Assembly (NCBI GenBank): GCA_026004095.1
Contig: BPIL01000007.1
Span: 1-64,000, forward strand
Source of the DNA: Meiothermus sp.
Lineage (GTDB): Bacteria > Deinococcota > Deinococci > Deinococcales > Thermaceae
DNA length: 64,000 nt
Direction of reading: 5' to 3'
The translations under genes were made by a program, and so were the position numbers. The stretch's first letter is position 1; each line of letters begins with the position of its first letter. The notes beneath the pieces are model-generated. The model was not told where the DNA came from and did not search any database. It saw only the letters and a program-made list of their open reading frames with translations. Shown here one piece after another: positions 1 to 8,082 of the stretch.

Positions 1-6
1 GGGCTA

Positions 7-35
7 TTGCATTTCAAACCCAAATGTGCTAAAAA
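7..35 (+). promoter_or_regulatory. Candidate promoter of the lacI-sugar transport operon
   Basis: TTGCAT (7-12) and TAAAAA (30-35) are separated by 17 bases. Transcription would start near base 42, putting the operator at 51-64 just downstream of the start site. This is read by eye and not confirmed. Confidence 0.4.
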
Positions 36-50
36 TATGGGCACAATAAT

Positions 51-64
51 TGCAAACGATTGCA
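51..64. promoter_or_regulatory. LacI-type operator O1
   Basis: TGCAAACGATTGCA has TGCAA/TTGCA arms around a central CG, the usual architecture of LacI/GalR-family operators. An identical 14-mer lies at 137-150. Both sit just upstream of the LacI-family gene, so autoregulation and control of the downstream transporter operon are likely. Confidence 0.75.
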
Positions 65-136
65 ATAAAATGCGCCCGTGTCCAAATTCATAAAGGATTT
101 ACCTAATCCCCGGGCGTATTTTTTGCAAATCTTTGC

Positions 137-150
137 TGCAAACGATTGCA
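137..150. promoter_or_regulatory. LacI-type operator O2, abutting the start codon
   Basis: This is an exact second copy of TGCAAACGATTGCA, 86 bases downstream of the first. It ends one base before the ATG at 152 and occupies the place where a ribosome binding site would be; no Shine-Dalgarno sequence is visible there. Two identical sites 86 bp apart could allow looping. Confidence 0.75.
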
Positions 151-151
151 T

Positions 152-1192
152 ATGGTCAGCCTTGATGATGTTGCGAAACTTGCCCAGGTCTCCCCCGCGA
201 CCGTTTCACGGGCGCTATCCCGTCCGGAGATGGTGGCCGAGACCACCCGCAAGCGCATTCTGCAGGCAGCTCAGGAGCTAGGCTACCAGCCCAATCAGCT
301 GGCCCGTAGCCTGCGCCAGCGCAGCAGCCAGACCCTGGGGCTGATCATCACCGATATCCTCAACCCCTTTCACGCCACACTGGCCAAAGGTGTGCAGGAC
401 GCGGCCGAGAAACATAACTACACTGTATTTCTCTTCAATACTGACGAAGACCCAGAGAAAGAGTTACGAGCCCTCAACGTGCTGCGCGGTCATCAGCCTC
501 GAGGTCTTCTAATCGTGCCCAGTCCCAGGGCCAGAGAAAATCTGAAGCTAGTATCCAAGTTACCTACGGTAGAGCTAGACCGCACCAGTGGAACCCCCGG
601 CGTGCGAACGGTCATGGTGGACAACGTTGGCGGCGCTCGCAAAGCCGTTCAACACCTGATTGATTTGGGCCACCGGCGCATCGGCATGATTGTAGGGCGC
701 CTGGACATCTCCACCGCTGTTGAACGCCTACAAGGCTACCGCGAAGCTTTGCAGGCCGCAGGTATTCCCTATGTCAAGGAGCTGGTACTGCCGGGCAACC
801 ATCGCGAGGCCGATGGCCGCGCAGCAGCCAAAGCCTTGCTGTCCATGCCCCCCGAAAAGCGGCCCACGGCTTTATTTGTAGGCAACAACGAGATGACTGT
901 GGGAGCCGTACTGGCCGTACGGGAGATGGGCCTCCGTATTCCCCAGGAACTGTCCATCGTAGGGTTTGACGATTCCCGCTGGGCCGCGACCATCGAGCCC
1001 GCTCTCACCGTGGTAGCCCAGCCCACCTATGAACTGGGTTTTTTGGCTTGCGAAACCCTGCTGAGCTCGCTCAGTCGCGGCCAGGATACCTTGCCAACCA
1101 GTATCCGGCTGGACACCAGCTTCATTCTTCGGGAGTCCACTGCCCCCCCGGGCGGTCGCAAAAAAGGGCTCAAAAAAAGGAGGCAAAGCTAG
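152..1192 (+). CDS. LacI/GalR-family transcriptional regulator
   Basis: This is a DNA-binding repressor whose effector is probably the sugar imported by the downstream ABC system. The N-terminal helix-turn-helix (residues 2-25, SLDDVAKLAQVSPATVSRAL) and the hinge (LARSLRQRSSQTLGLI) are classical, followed by a periplasmic-binding-protein-like sugar domain to about residue 330. Length (346 aa) is normal for the family. A TTG at 146 would add two residues, but the ATG at 152 is the better start because the conserved HTH begins right after it. Two identical operators precede the gene. It is the first gene of an operon with an SBP, permease, ATPase and kinase on the same strand. Family assignment is certain; the effector is inferred. 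Confidence 0.9.
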   Translation: MVSLDDVAKLAQVSPATVSRALSRPEMVAETTRKRILQAAQELGYQPNQLARSLRQRSSQTLGLIITDILNPFHATLAKGVQDAAEKHNYTVFLFNTDEDPEKELRALNVLRGHQPRGLLIVPSPRARENLKLVSKLPTVELDRTSGTPGVRTVMVDNVGGARKAVQHLIDLGHRRIGMIVGRLDISTAVERLQGYREALQAAGIPYVKELVLPGNHREADGRAAAKALLSMPPEKRPTALFVGNNEMTVGAVLAVREMGLRIPQELSIVGFDDSRWAATIEPALTVVAQPTYELGFLACETLLSSLSRGQDTLPTSIRLDTSFILRESTAPPGGRKKGLKKRRQS

Positions 1193-1242
1193 AAAAAAAC
1201 AGGTTGGGTTTGAGGTCGCTTTTAGGTCAAGGAGGAGAAGCT

Positions 1243-2247
1243 ATGCATAAAGGATTCGCTATTACAGGCTTGTTGGCAGCAGGCATCGCAGTGCTCGGGC
1301 TGGTTACCGCGCAGGATAAGACCCCGTACATTGGGCTCATTACCAAAACCGAGTCCAACCCTTTCTTCGTCAAGATGAAAGAAGGGGCTCAGAAAGAGGC
1401 CCAGGCGCTGGGTGCTAAGTTCATCAGCGCGGCAGGGAAAACCGATGGTGACAACGCTGGACAGGTGGCCGCCATCGAAAACATGGTAGCCGCCGGGGTC
1501 AATACCATCCTGATTACCCCTAGCGACGCCAGGGCTATTGTTCCTGCAATTCAGAAGGCTCGAGCCGCCGGGGTGCAGGTCATCGCCCTGGATAGCCCCA
1601 CCGATCCCGAAGATGCTGTGGACGCTCTCTTCGCCACCAACAACTACCAGGCTGGGGTGTTGATCGGTGAGTACGCCGCCGCAGTCATGAAGGGCAAAAA
1701 GCCAGTCATCGCCACCCTCGATCTCTTTCCCGGACACCCCGTAGGTGCCCAGCGCCACAACGGCTTTCTAGCTGGCTTCGGCCTGAAGAGCCTGCCCGCA
1801 GAAAGCAACGAGCTGGCCAAGCCCGCCGAGGTAGTCTGCATGGCCGACACCTATGGCGACCGGGCCAAAGGCCAGACCGCCATGGAAAACTGCCTGCAGA
1901 AGAACCCCAACATCAACCTGGTCTACACCATCAACGAACCTGCCGCTGCCGGGGCCTATCAAGCACTCAAGGCCGCTGGTAAAGAGAAAAACGTCATCAT
2001 CGTCTCGGTGGACGGTGGGTGCGAGGGTGTACGCAACGTCGAACGGGGCATTATTGCGGCCACCTCGCAGCAGTACCCCTTGAAGATGGCTGCGCTGGGC
2101 GTGGCTGCCGGCGTTAAGTACGCCAAAACAGGCCAGAAAGCCCGTGGCTATGTGGACACTGGCGTAACCCTGATCGCCAAGAACCCCGTGCCGGGCGTTG
2201 GTAGCAAGGATGTGAAGTTCGGTCTGGCCAACTGCTGGGGCCAGTAA
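1243..2247 (+). CDS. Sugar ABC transporter substrate-binding protein (FrcB-like)
   Basis: This is an extracytoplasmic receptor of a CUT2-type sugar importer. Residues 1-23 form a signal peptide (MHKGFAITGLLAAGIAVLG, ending near VTA-QD) and the mature part is a periplasmic-binding-protein type 1 fold (IGLITKTESNPFFVKMKEGA, then the repeated Rossmann-like lobes). The start ATG follows a strong GGAGGAG. At 334 aa it matches the Frc (fructose) receptors, and its neighbours are Frc-type permease and single-domain ATPase genes. The downstream kinase is xylulokinase-like, so xylose, xylitol or a ketose are possible ligands; sequence alone does not decide. Confident on family, uncertain on substrate. 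Confidence 0.85.
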   Translation: MHKGFAITGLLAAGIAVLGLVTAQDKTPYIGLITKTESNPFFVKMKEGAQKEAQALGAKFISAAGKTDGDNAGQVAAIENMVAAGVNTILITPSDARAIVPAIQKARAAGVQVIALDSPTDPEDAVDALFATNNYQAGVLIGEYAAAVMKGKKPVIATLDLFPGHPVGAQRHNGFLAGFGLKSLPAESNELAKPAEVVCMADTYGDRAKGQTAMENCLQKNPNINLVYTINEPAAAGAYQALKAAGKEKNVIIVSVDGGCEGVRNVERGIIAATSQQYPLKMAALGVAAGVKYAKTGQKARGYVDTGVTLIAKNPVPGVGSKDVKFGLANCWGQ

Positions 2248-2255
2248 GCTGGACT

Positions 2256-2281
2256 GGGGAGGGGGTGCTGACCCCCTCCCC
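2256..2281 (+). terminator. Perfect 11-bp hairpin between SBP and permease genes
   Basis: GGGGAGGGGGT and ACCCCCTCCCC form a perfect 11-bp stem around a 4-base loop, 8 bases after the SBP stop. No U-run follows, so it probably acts as a partial terminator or an mRNA 3' stabiliser, giving more binding protein than permease. Confidence 0.65.
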
Positions 2282-2411
2282 AACCCCCCATAAGAATGAG
2301 CAAGTTGTATAAATACCCATGAAACAACATAAGAATAAAACCGCGCATACGGCAGGACTTTAGGCCAGGTTCTTATTACAATCAAAAAATCAAACACGAA
2401 GCGAGGGGAGC

Positions 2412-3398
2412 ATGTCGGAGCAGTCGGATACCACCCAAAAGCCTCGCAGCCTTTTAGAGAGGCTGCCCAGCCTGACCATCATGGGGCCGCTGGTAGCGCT
2501 TTTGCTGGCGGTGGTGTTTTTCAGCTTTCAGTCCGAGCGTTTCTTAACGGGTCAGAACTTTTCGCTAATTTTGCAGCAAATTTCAGTGGTTGCTGTGCTG
2601 GCCATCGGCCAGACCCTGATTATCCTCACCGCGGGCATTGACCTGTCGGTCGGGTTTGTAATGGCCCTGGGAACCATGGTCATGGCCAAGTTTGCGGTTG
2701 AGCTGGGCATGCCCCCCCTTCTAGCCATTCTGTGTGGTATGGCCGTAACCACTGCTTTTGGCTTTTTGAACGGCTTTTTGATCACCCGTTTTAGGCTACC
2801 TCCCTTTATCGTCACCCTGGGCACCATGAATATCGCCTTCGCCCTGACCCAGATCTACTCCAGGGCCCAGACCGTGAGCGGGCTCCCGGAGGCCCACCTC
2901 TTCTGGGGCAATACCTTCAGAATCGGCGAGACAGTCTTTACCTATGGCGTTATGCTGATGGTTGCGTTGTATTTACTGGTCTGGTTTTTCCTGAGCGAGA
3001 CCGCCCCTGGCCGCCATCTGTACGCGGTAGGCAACAACCCTGAGGCGGCTCGCCTGATGGGGATTCCCACCCAGCGGGTACTGCTCCTTACCTATACCGT
3101 TGCAGGCTTCTTCTATGGCATCGCTGGATGGCTGCTAATCTCCCGCACCAGCGTGGCCGACCCCAACGCTGGGCAGACCGAGAACCTCGAGACCATCACC
3201 GCAGTGGTGCTGGGCGGCACCAGCCTTTTTGGCGGGCGGGGGGTGATTCTGGGCACGCTCCTGGGAGCCATCATCGTGGGGGTCTTCCGCAACGGCCTGA
3301 CCCTGACCGGGGTCTCCTCGGTTTACCAGGTATTAATCACGGGCATCCTGGTCATTCTGGCTGTGACCGCCGATCAGCTTTCCAAGCGCAGGAGCTAA
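2412..3398 (+). CDS. Sugar ABC transporter permease (FrcC/RbsC family)
   Basis: This is the membrane component of a CUT2 sugar importer in the cytoplasmic membrane. The 328-aa protein has an N-terminal cytoplasmic stretch, about eight to ten hydrophobic segments, and the family signature region around LTAGIDLSVGFVMALG (about residues 74-89) and VLGGTSLFGGRG (about residues 267-278). The start ATG at 2412 is preceded by GAGGGGAG. It lies 164 bases after the SBP gene, separated by the hairpin, and 3 bases before the ATPase gene. The homodimer would partner with the single-domain ATPase downstream. Confidence 0.85.
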   Translation: MSEQSDTTQKPRSLLERLPSLTIMGPLVALLLAVVFFSFQSERFLTGQNFSLILQQISVVAVLAIGQTLIILTAGIDLSVGFVMALGTMVMAKFAVELGMPPLLAILCGMAVTTAFGFLNGFLITRFRLPPFIVTLGTMNIAFALTQIYSRAQTVSGLPEAHLFWGNTFRIGETVFTYGVMLMVALYLLVWFFLSETAPGRHLYAVGNNPEAARLMGIPTQRVLLLTYTVAGFFYGIAGWLLISRTSVADPNAGQTENLETITAVVLGGTSLFGGRGVILGTLLGAIIVGVFRNGLTLTGVSSVYQVLITGILVILAVTADQLSKRRS

Positions 3399-3401
3399 GG
3401 T

Positions 3402-4256
3402 ATGGAACACTCATCAATTCAATCCCCAATCGTTCATGGGGCGCAACCCGACCAAGTCGCTCCAGTAACGCAACCCCGCATCGTTCTAGAAGCCCGTAAC
3501 CTCGTCAAGCGCTACGGCCATGTAACCGCCCTGGATGGAACCGACTTCGAGTTGCGCGCAGGTGAGATTCTGGCTGTAATCGGCGACAACGGCGCAGGCA
3601 AATCTACCCTGATCAAAGCCCTTTCCGGCGCAATTATCCCCGACTCAGGCGAAATTTATCTGGACGGCCAGCGCGTGCATTTCCGCAGTCCCATTGACGC
3701 CCGCAGGAACGGTATCGAGACCGTATACCAAGACCTGGCCGTAGCTCCGGCCATGACCATCGCCGAGAACCTTTTCCTGGGGCGGGAGATTCTGCGGCCC
3801 GGCTGGTTTGCCCGGCTGATTCGCTGGATAGATAAGAAAAAGATGCTCGAGGAGGCCATCGCCGACATGAAAGACCTCAAAATCGGCATCCGCTCCATGA
3901 CCCAGGCCGTAGAGACGCTCTCCGGCGGACAGCGCCAGGGGGTTGCCGTGGCCCGCAGCGCAGCTTTTGCCCGGCACGTGGTAATCATGGACGAACCCAC
4001 CGCCGCTCTGGGAGTAAAGGAAGGCAACATGGTGCTCGAGCTCATCCGTAGGGTGCGCGACAGTGGCCTGCCAGTAATCATCATCAGTCACAACATGCCC
4101 CACGTTTTTGAAATCGCCGACCGCATCCACATTCAGCGGCTGGGTAAGCGCGCTGCCGTAGTTAACCCCAAAACCATCAGCATGTCTGATGCCGTGGCCG
4201 TGATGACCGGGGCCAAAAGCGCAGCCGAACTGAGCCCCGAGGCTCTGGCTCTGTAG
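3402..4256 (+). CDS. Sugar ABC transporter ATPase, single domain (FrcA-like)
   Basis: This ATP-binding subunit energises the upstream permease. It carries Walker A (GDNGAGKST, about residues 66-74), the Q-loop (YQDLAV), the ABC signature (LSGGQRQGVAVAR, about 172-184), Walker B (VVIMDEPTAAL) and the switch His (IIISHNMPHV). Unlike RbsA or XylG it has only one nucleotide-binding domain (284 aa), as in Frc-type ATPases, so it probably acts as a homodimer. It starts 3 bases after the permease stop with an AGGAGC ribosome site. About 25 residues precede the ABC domain, which is longer than needed. Confidence 0.87.
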   Translation: MEHSSIQSPIVHGAQPDQVAPVTQPRIVLEARNLVKRYGHVTALDGTDFELRAGEILAVIGDNGAGKSTLIKALSGAIIPDSGEIYLDGQRVHFRSPIDARRNGIETVYQDLAVAPAMTIAENLFLGREILRPGWFARLIRWIDKKKMLEEAIADMKDLKIGIRSMTQAVETLSGGQRQGVAVARSAAFARHVVIMDEPTAALGVKEGNMVLELIRRVRDSGLPVIIISHNMPHVFEIADRIHIQRLGKRAAVVNPKTISMSDAVAVMTGAKSAAELSPEALAL

Positions 4257-4284
4257 GGGTTGGTATCTTTTGGGAAAGGTCGGT

Positions 4285-5703
4285 ATGCTGCTGGGCCTCG
4301 ACCTAGGTACCGGATCGCTTAAAGCACTGTTACTGGATTCTGACGGACAGGTACGCGGAGAGGCTAGCCAGCCCTATCCAGTAAAAGCCCCTTACCCTGG
4401 CTGGGCTGAGTCCGACCCCGAGGATTGGTGGCGGGCTGCCGCCGAGGCCACCCGGGCCGCTGTCGGGTCGTTGGCCACGCAGGTGGTAGCTGTAGGCCTT
4501 TCCGGCCAGATGCACGGGGTGGTGCTGTCGGACTCAGCAGGCCGACCCCTGCGCCCGGCCATCCTCTGGGCTGATGGCCGCTCGGTGCAGGAACTTGACA
4601 CCCTCAAAACACTCCCAGAATCACTCCAGCATAGGCTGGCCAACCCGCTGGTGGTGGGCATGGCGGCTCCCAGCCTGCTCTGGCTCAAACACCACCAACC
4701 CCAGCTCTACGCCGAGGCCCGCTGGGCTTTGCAGCCCAAGGACTGGCTACGTCTTCGTCTTACCGGCCAGGTTGCAAGCGAGCCCTCGGATGCTTCTGGC
4801 ACTCTTCTGTACGACCTACTGGCCGATACCTGGGCCTGGGAGGTACTCGAACATCTGGGCCTGCGTACAGAGCTCCTTCCCCCGCTCCTGCCCTCGCATG
4901 CCGTTGCCGGACACCTCACTGCTGCTGCTGCCCGCTGGTTGGGCCTGCCGGAAGGCCTGCCGGTGGCTACCGGAGCCGCCGACACCGCCGCAGCGCTCCT
5001 CGGCAGTGGTCTTGAAGTCGGTGAGGTTCAGCTCACGGTGGGTTCCGGCGCACAAATTGCAGTTTTATTGAAAGAGCCTCGAGTAGATTCCACGTTCCGC
5101 ACCCACCTTTACCGGGCTGTCCAGCCCCAACAGTGGTACGCCTTGGCGGCCCTGCAGAACGCTGGGCTGGCGCTGGAATGGGTACGCAGAACTTTGGGTC
5201 TGGACTGGGAAGCGGCTTACCAGGAGGCTCAAAAGGCACCCGCAGGGTGTGAAGGACTCCATTTTCTACCCTATCTGACCGGTGAGCGCACCCCCCACCT
5301 TGACCCTCGAGCCCGGGGGGTCTGGGCCGGACTTGGTCTAAACCACCAGCGGGGCCACCTGATGCGAGCGGCCTTGGAAGGCGTAGCCTACAGCATTCGC
5401 GAGGGGCTCGAGGCCCTGGGCACGGCTGTCCCTCCTCAAGTCCCGCTACGTCTGTCAGGTGGTGGCAGCCAAGCACCCTTCTGGCAACAAATGCTCTCCG
5501 ATGTGCTGGGGCGTTCCCTGGTCAGCACCTCCACTCCCTCGGCCTCGGCCAGAGGAGCGGCCCTGTTGGCCGGTATGGCAGTGGGCATGCCCATCGAAGT
5601 CACAAAAAAAGAAACCCTCGTCATTGAGCCGCAAAACCCCGTCTATGAGGAGGGTTATCGGCGGTTTAGGGATCTTTACCACGGGCTCTCGAGCTGGTTC
5701 TAA
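4285..5703 (+). CDS. xylB: FGGY-family carbohydrate kinase, xylulokinase-like
   Basis: This protein is predicted to phosphorylate D-xylulose (or a related ketose or polyol) with ATP, trapping the sugar imported by the upstream transporter. The N-terminal LGLDLGTGSLKALLLD phosphate-binding motif, VGLSGQMHGVV and the C-terminal LRLSGGGSQAPFWQQM are FGGY/XylB signatures, and the length (472 aa) is typical. I use the ATG at 4285, preceded by GGGAAAGG; an in-frame TTG at 4270 would extend it by five residues. It is the last gene of the lacI operon. Kinase family is certain; xylulose as substrate is likely but not proven. Confidence 0.82.
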   Translation: MLLGLDLGTGSLKALLLDSDGQVRGEASQPYPVKAPYPGWAESDPEDWWRAAAEATRAAVGSLATQVVAVGLSGQMHGVVLSDSAGRPLRPAILWADGRSVQELDTLKTLPESLQHRLANPLVVGMAAPSLLWLKHHQPQLYAEARWALQPKDWLRLRLTGQVASEPSDASGTLLYDLLADTWAWEVLEHLGLRTELLPPLLPSHAVAGHLTAAAARWLGLPEGLPVATGAADTAAALLGSGLEVGEVQLTVGSGAQIAVLLKEPRVDSTFRTHLYRAVQPQQWYALAALQNAGLALEWVRRTLGLDWEAAYQEAQKAPAGCEGLHFLPYLTGERTPHLDPRARGVWAGLGLNHQRGHLMRAALEGVAYSIREGLEALGTAVPPQVPLRLSGGGSQAPFWQQMLSDVLGRSLVSTSTPSASARGAALLAGMAVGMPIEVTKKETLVIEPQNPVYEEGYRRFRDLYHGLSSWF

Positions 5704-5710
5704 CCTGGGA

Positions 5711-5716
5711 TACAAT
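5711..5716 (+). promoter_or_regulatory. -10 element close to the yceH start
   Basis: TACAAT ends 8 bases before the ATG at 5725, and no Shine-Dalgarno sequence lies between. The spacing suggests a leaderless or near-leaderless transcript. Confidence 0.45.
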
Positions 5717-5724
5717 CTTCACCG

Positions 5725-6342
5725 ATGGAGCTACTAAGCGAGGCCGAGGTTCGGATATTGGGCACCCTGATCGAGAAGCAGTACGCCACCCCCGACCACT
5801 ACCCCCTGACCGAGAACGCCGTCCGGCTGGGAGCCAACCAGAAAAGCAACCGCCAGCCCGTTACCAACCTGAGCGAAGCCGAAGTGCGCGAGGCTCTAGA
5901 CGCACTCCAACGCAAACGGCTGTGCGGGATGTTCCGCGAGCACAACGCCAGGGCTCCCAAGTACCGGCAGTTTCTGGATAGGGAGTTCAAGTTAGACGCT
6001 CCCGCCACCATCCTGATGGCCTTGCTGATGCTGCGTGGCCCCCAAACCCTGGGCGAGCTCCGGGCTCGGGCCGAGAGCATGAACTATAGGTTCGCCTCGC
6101 TACAGGAGGTCGAAACGGTTATTCAAACGCTCATCAACCTAGCTCCCCAAGCCCTGGTGACCCCGCTCGAGCGCCAGCCTGGGGAACGTGAGGTGCGCTA
6201 TGCCCATCTGCTGGCCGGAAAGCCAGCTCCCTTTGTTCGCACAGAGGCCAAAAGTGAGCTCGAGCAACGTCTAGAGGCTCTGGAAGCCGAAGTGCGCGAC
6301 CTGCGAACCCAGCTGGAAGAGCTCAAAAAGGTGCGGGTATAA
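5725..6342 (+). CDS. DUF480/YceH-family protein
   Basis: A cytoplasmic protein of the UPF0502/YceH family, made of two tandem winged-helix-like domains. The diagnostic N-terminal stretch LSEAEVRILGTLIEKQ followed by YPLTENAV and NQKSNR is present, and the C-terminus (about residues 175-205) is a short coiled coil (LEQRLEALEAEVRDLRTQLE). Length (205 aa) is normal. The biochemical function of the family is not established. It starts 21 bases after xylB but seems to have its own promoter, and it ends facing mobA. Confidence 0.85.
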   Translation: MELLSEAEVRILGTLIEKQYATPDHYPLTENAVRLGANQKSNRQPVTNLSEAEVREALDALQRKRLCGMFREHNARAPKYRQFLDREFKLDAPATILMALLMLRGPQTLGELRARAESMNYRFASLQEVETVIQTLINLAPQALVTPLERQPGEREVRYAHLLAGKPAPFVRTEAKSELEQRLEALEAEVRDLRTQLEELKKVRV

Positions 6343-6343
6343 T

Positions 6344-6358
6344 TGCCCTATCAGGGCA
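6344..6358. terminator. Small bidirectional hairpin between convergent yceH and mobA
   Basis: TGCCCT and AGGGCA form a 6-bp stem with a 3-base loop across the 8-base gap between the two converging genes, overlapping the mobA stop. It is short and lacks a clear U-run. Confidence 0.3.
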
Positions 6359-6902
6359 GGTCTTGGGGGCGGTTGGCGTTTAGAAATAGGTAAGGGCCAA
6401 AGCGGGCCTCGAGCATTTCTTTATCCAGGGCCACCAGGGGAATGCTGTGCAGGAGCGACTGTACCCTGAGCTCACCTGTTAAAAGCCTGCGTAAGACTTC
6501 GGGCTCGAGGGCCTTATGGTACAGCGCCCCCAGAGGTTCCAGGAAATTATCCGAAGAAGCCACCACCGCCCGGGTATCTGACCGGGCGTGCTCGAGCATA
6601 AACGACCAAAAATCCCGGTTCAGGAAAGGCTGGTCGCAGGCCGCCACCGCGACCCAGTCTTCCCGTGCGTGCGCGAGCGCCGAATGCAGCCCCGACAGGG
6701 TATCCCCCCCGCGCCAGAGGTCGGGATAGACCTCGAGCCCTGGGTAGGGGCGGTTGGCAATAACCAAACGCTCGGAGGCCCCGGCCATCGAGTCCAGCAC
6801 CCAGGCGATGAGGGGTTTGCCTTTGTATACGTAGAGCGCCTTGTCCCGACCAAACCGGCTCGACCTGCCTCCTGCTAAAACGGCTCCACTCCAGCGCATC
6901 AA
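6351..6902 (-). CDS. mobA: Molybdenum cofactor guanylyltransferase
   Basis: MobA attaches GMP to molybdopterin to form the MGD cofactor. The N-terminal GAVLAGGRSSRFGRDKA is the nucleotide-binding loop of the MobA/GlmU-type nucleotidyltransferases, followed by a Gly-rich loop (GDTLSGLHSAL) and VAACDQPFL carrying the metal-binding Asp. The protein is 183 aa, close to the family norm of 190-200. It stands alone on the minus strand between yceH and the pst operon. A related GTP:CMP-type nucleotidyltransferase is a less likely alternative. Confidence 0.82.
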   Translation of the reverse strand: MMRWSGAVLAGGRSSRFGRDKALYVYKGKPLIAWVLDSMAGASERLVIANRPYPGLEVYPDLWRGGDTLSGLHSALAHAREDWVAVAACDQPFLNRDFWSFMLEHARSDTRAVVASSDNFLEPLGALYHKALEPEVLRRLLTGELRVQSLLHSIPLVALDKEMLEARFGPYLFLNANRPQDLP

Positions 6903-6960
6903 AAATAGCTTAGTACGCAGGGGTATAAATTTCGAAATTCATGGGTTTTTTGCCCTCCTC

Positions 6961-6988
6961 CTGACAATCTCCTGACATCTGAACGACA
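6961..6988 (+). promoter_or_regulatory. Candidate Pho box upstream of pstS
   Basis: CTGACA occurs at 6961-6966 and again at 6972-6977, exactly 11 bases apart, and a weaker ACGACA follows at 6983-6988 with the same spacing. PhoB-type sites consist of 7-bp direct repeats with 11-bp periodicity (CTGTCAT in E. coli), so position and geometry fit phosphate-starvation control. No phoB or phoR gene is in the window. Confidence 0.6.
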
Positions 6989-7047
6989 AGCTATGGGTGG
7001 CTGGTAGTGAGCATACCTGCCGCTACAAAAGCAACCGGAGGTTAAAG

Positions 7048-8028
7048 ATGAAAAGGTTATTTATCACAGCCGCTGCACTTTTGGGACTTGCTGGCCTAGC
7101 CCTGGCCCAGCCCATCCGCGGCGACGGCTCCTCAACGGTATATCCCATTACCCAGGCAGTGGCCGAGGAGTTCAACATCGCTCGGCCCGACGTTAGGGTC
7201 ACTGTGGCCTTCTCCGGCACCGGTGGGGGCTTTAAGAAGTTCTGCGTCGGTGAGACCGACCTGCAGAACGCCAGCCGCCCCATCACCAAAGCCGAGATGG
7301 ACGAGTGCCGTAAAAACGGGGTGGAGTTCATCGAGATTCCGGTGGCCTTCGACGGCCTCACGGTGGTGGTCAATCCCCAGAACACCTGGGCCCAGTGCCT
7401 GACCGTGGCCGAACTCAAGCGGATCTGGGAGCCCGACTCCAAGGTCACCAACTGGAACCAGGTACGCCCCAGCTTCCCCAACCGTCCGCTGGTGCTGTAC
7501 GGCGCAGGTACCGACTCGGGCACCTTCGACTACTTCACCGAGGCCATCAACGGCAAGGCCAAAGCCATCCGCAAGGACTACTTCCCCTCGGAAGACGACA
7601 ACGTGCTGGTGCGCGGGGTCGAGGGCAATGTTAACGCCATGGGCTTCTTCGGCTATGCCTACTACGTCGAGGAAAGGGGCAAGCTCAAGGCTGTTTCGGT
7701 GGACAACGGCAAAGGCTGCGTAGCCCCCACCGAGGCCACCATCAACAACGGCACCTACGCGCCCCTTTCGCGGCCCCTGTTCATTTACGTTAGCGTCAAG
7801 AGCCTCAACGAGAAGCGCTCGTTGCAGGACTTCGTCAACTTCCTCCTGACCAACAGCCGTGCCCGCACCGCCATCCGCAAAACCGGCTACGTGCTGCTCC
7901 CCGACGAGGCCTACCGCATCGGTAAGGTGCTGGTGGACAAGCGGGTCAAGGGCTCGGTTTTCAGCGGTATTGAGCCCGGCACCCCCCTGGTCGAGATCAT
8001 GAAGAAGCTCGAGGCCGAGGCCAAGTAA
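7048..8028 (+). CDS. pstS: Phosphate ABC transporter substrate-binding protein
   Basis: PstS is the extracytoplasmic phosphate receptor. Residues 1-20 are a signal peptide ([20 protein letters not shown]) and the mature protein starts with the PstS motif [21 protein letters not shown] and [15 protein letters not shown] are further phosphate-binding loops. The ATG at 7048 follows GGAGG; an upstream in-frame extension is rejected because it would precede the signal peptide. It is followed by a terminator-like hairpin and then pstC, pstA and pstB. Expression is probably raised under phosphate limitation through the repeats at 6961-6988. Confidence 0.93.
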   Translation: MKRLFITAAALLGLAGLALAQPIRGDGSSTVYPITQAVAEEFNIARPDVRVTVAFSGTGGGFKKFCVGETDLQNASRPITKAEMDECRKNGVEFIEIPVAFDGLTVVVNPQNTWAQCLTVAELKRIWEPDSKVTNWNQVRPSFPNRPLVLYGAGTDSGTFDYFTEAINGKAKAIRKDYFPSEDDNVLVRGVEGNVNAMGFFGYAYYVEERGKLKAVSVDNGKGCVAPTEATINNGTYAPLSRPLFIYVSVKSLNEKRSLQDFVNFLLTNSRARTAIRKTGYVLLPDEAYRIGKVLVDKRVKGSVFSGIEPGTPLVEIMKKLEAEAK

Positions 8029-8037
8029 CCCCCTACC

Positions 8038-8073
8038 CCCTGCCCTCTTCCTTAGAGGGCAGGGTATTATTTT
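8038..8073 (+). terminator. Hairpin with T-rich tail between pstS and pstC
   Basis: CCCTGCCCTC (8038-8047) and GAGGGCAGGG (8055-8064) form a perfect 10-bp stem with a 7-base loop, followed by TATTATTTT. It has the form of an intrinsic terminator inside an operon, expected to allow readthrough and to boost pstS over pstCAB. Confidence 0.75.
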
Positions 8074-8082
8074 CTCGTAGCG

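Noticed and set aside
769-2397. Long minus-strand open frames opposite the LacI and SBP genes
   Set aside because: They are antisense shadows in GC-rich DNA with no ribosome sites and no recognisable domains; the same applies to similar long antisense frames at 7132-8127, 18106-19368, 23169-24452 and 61851-63230.
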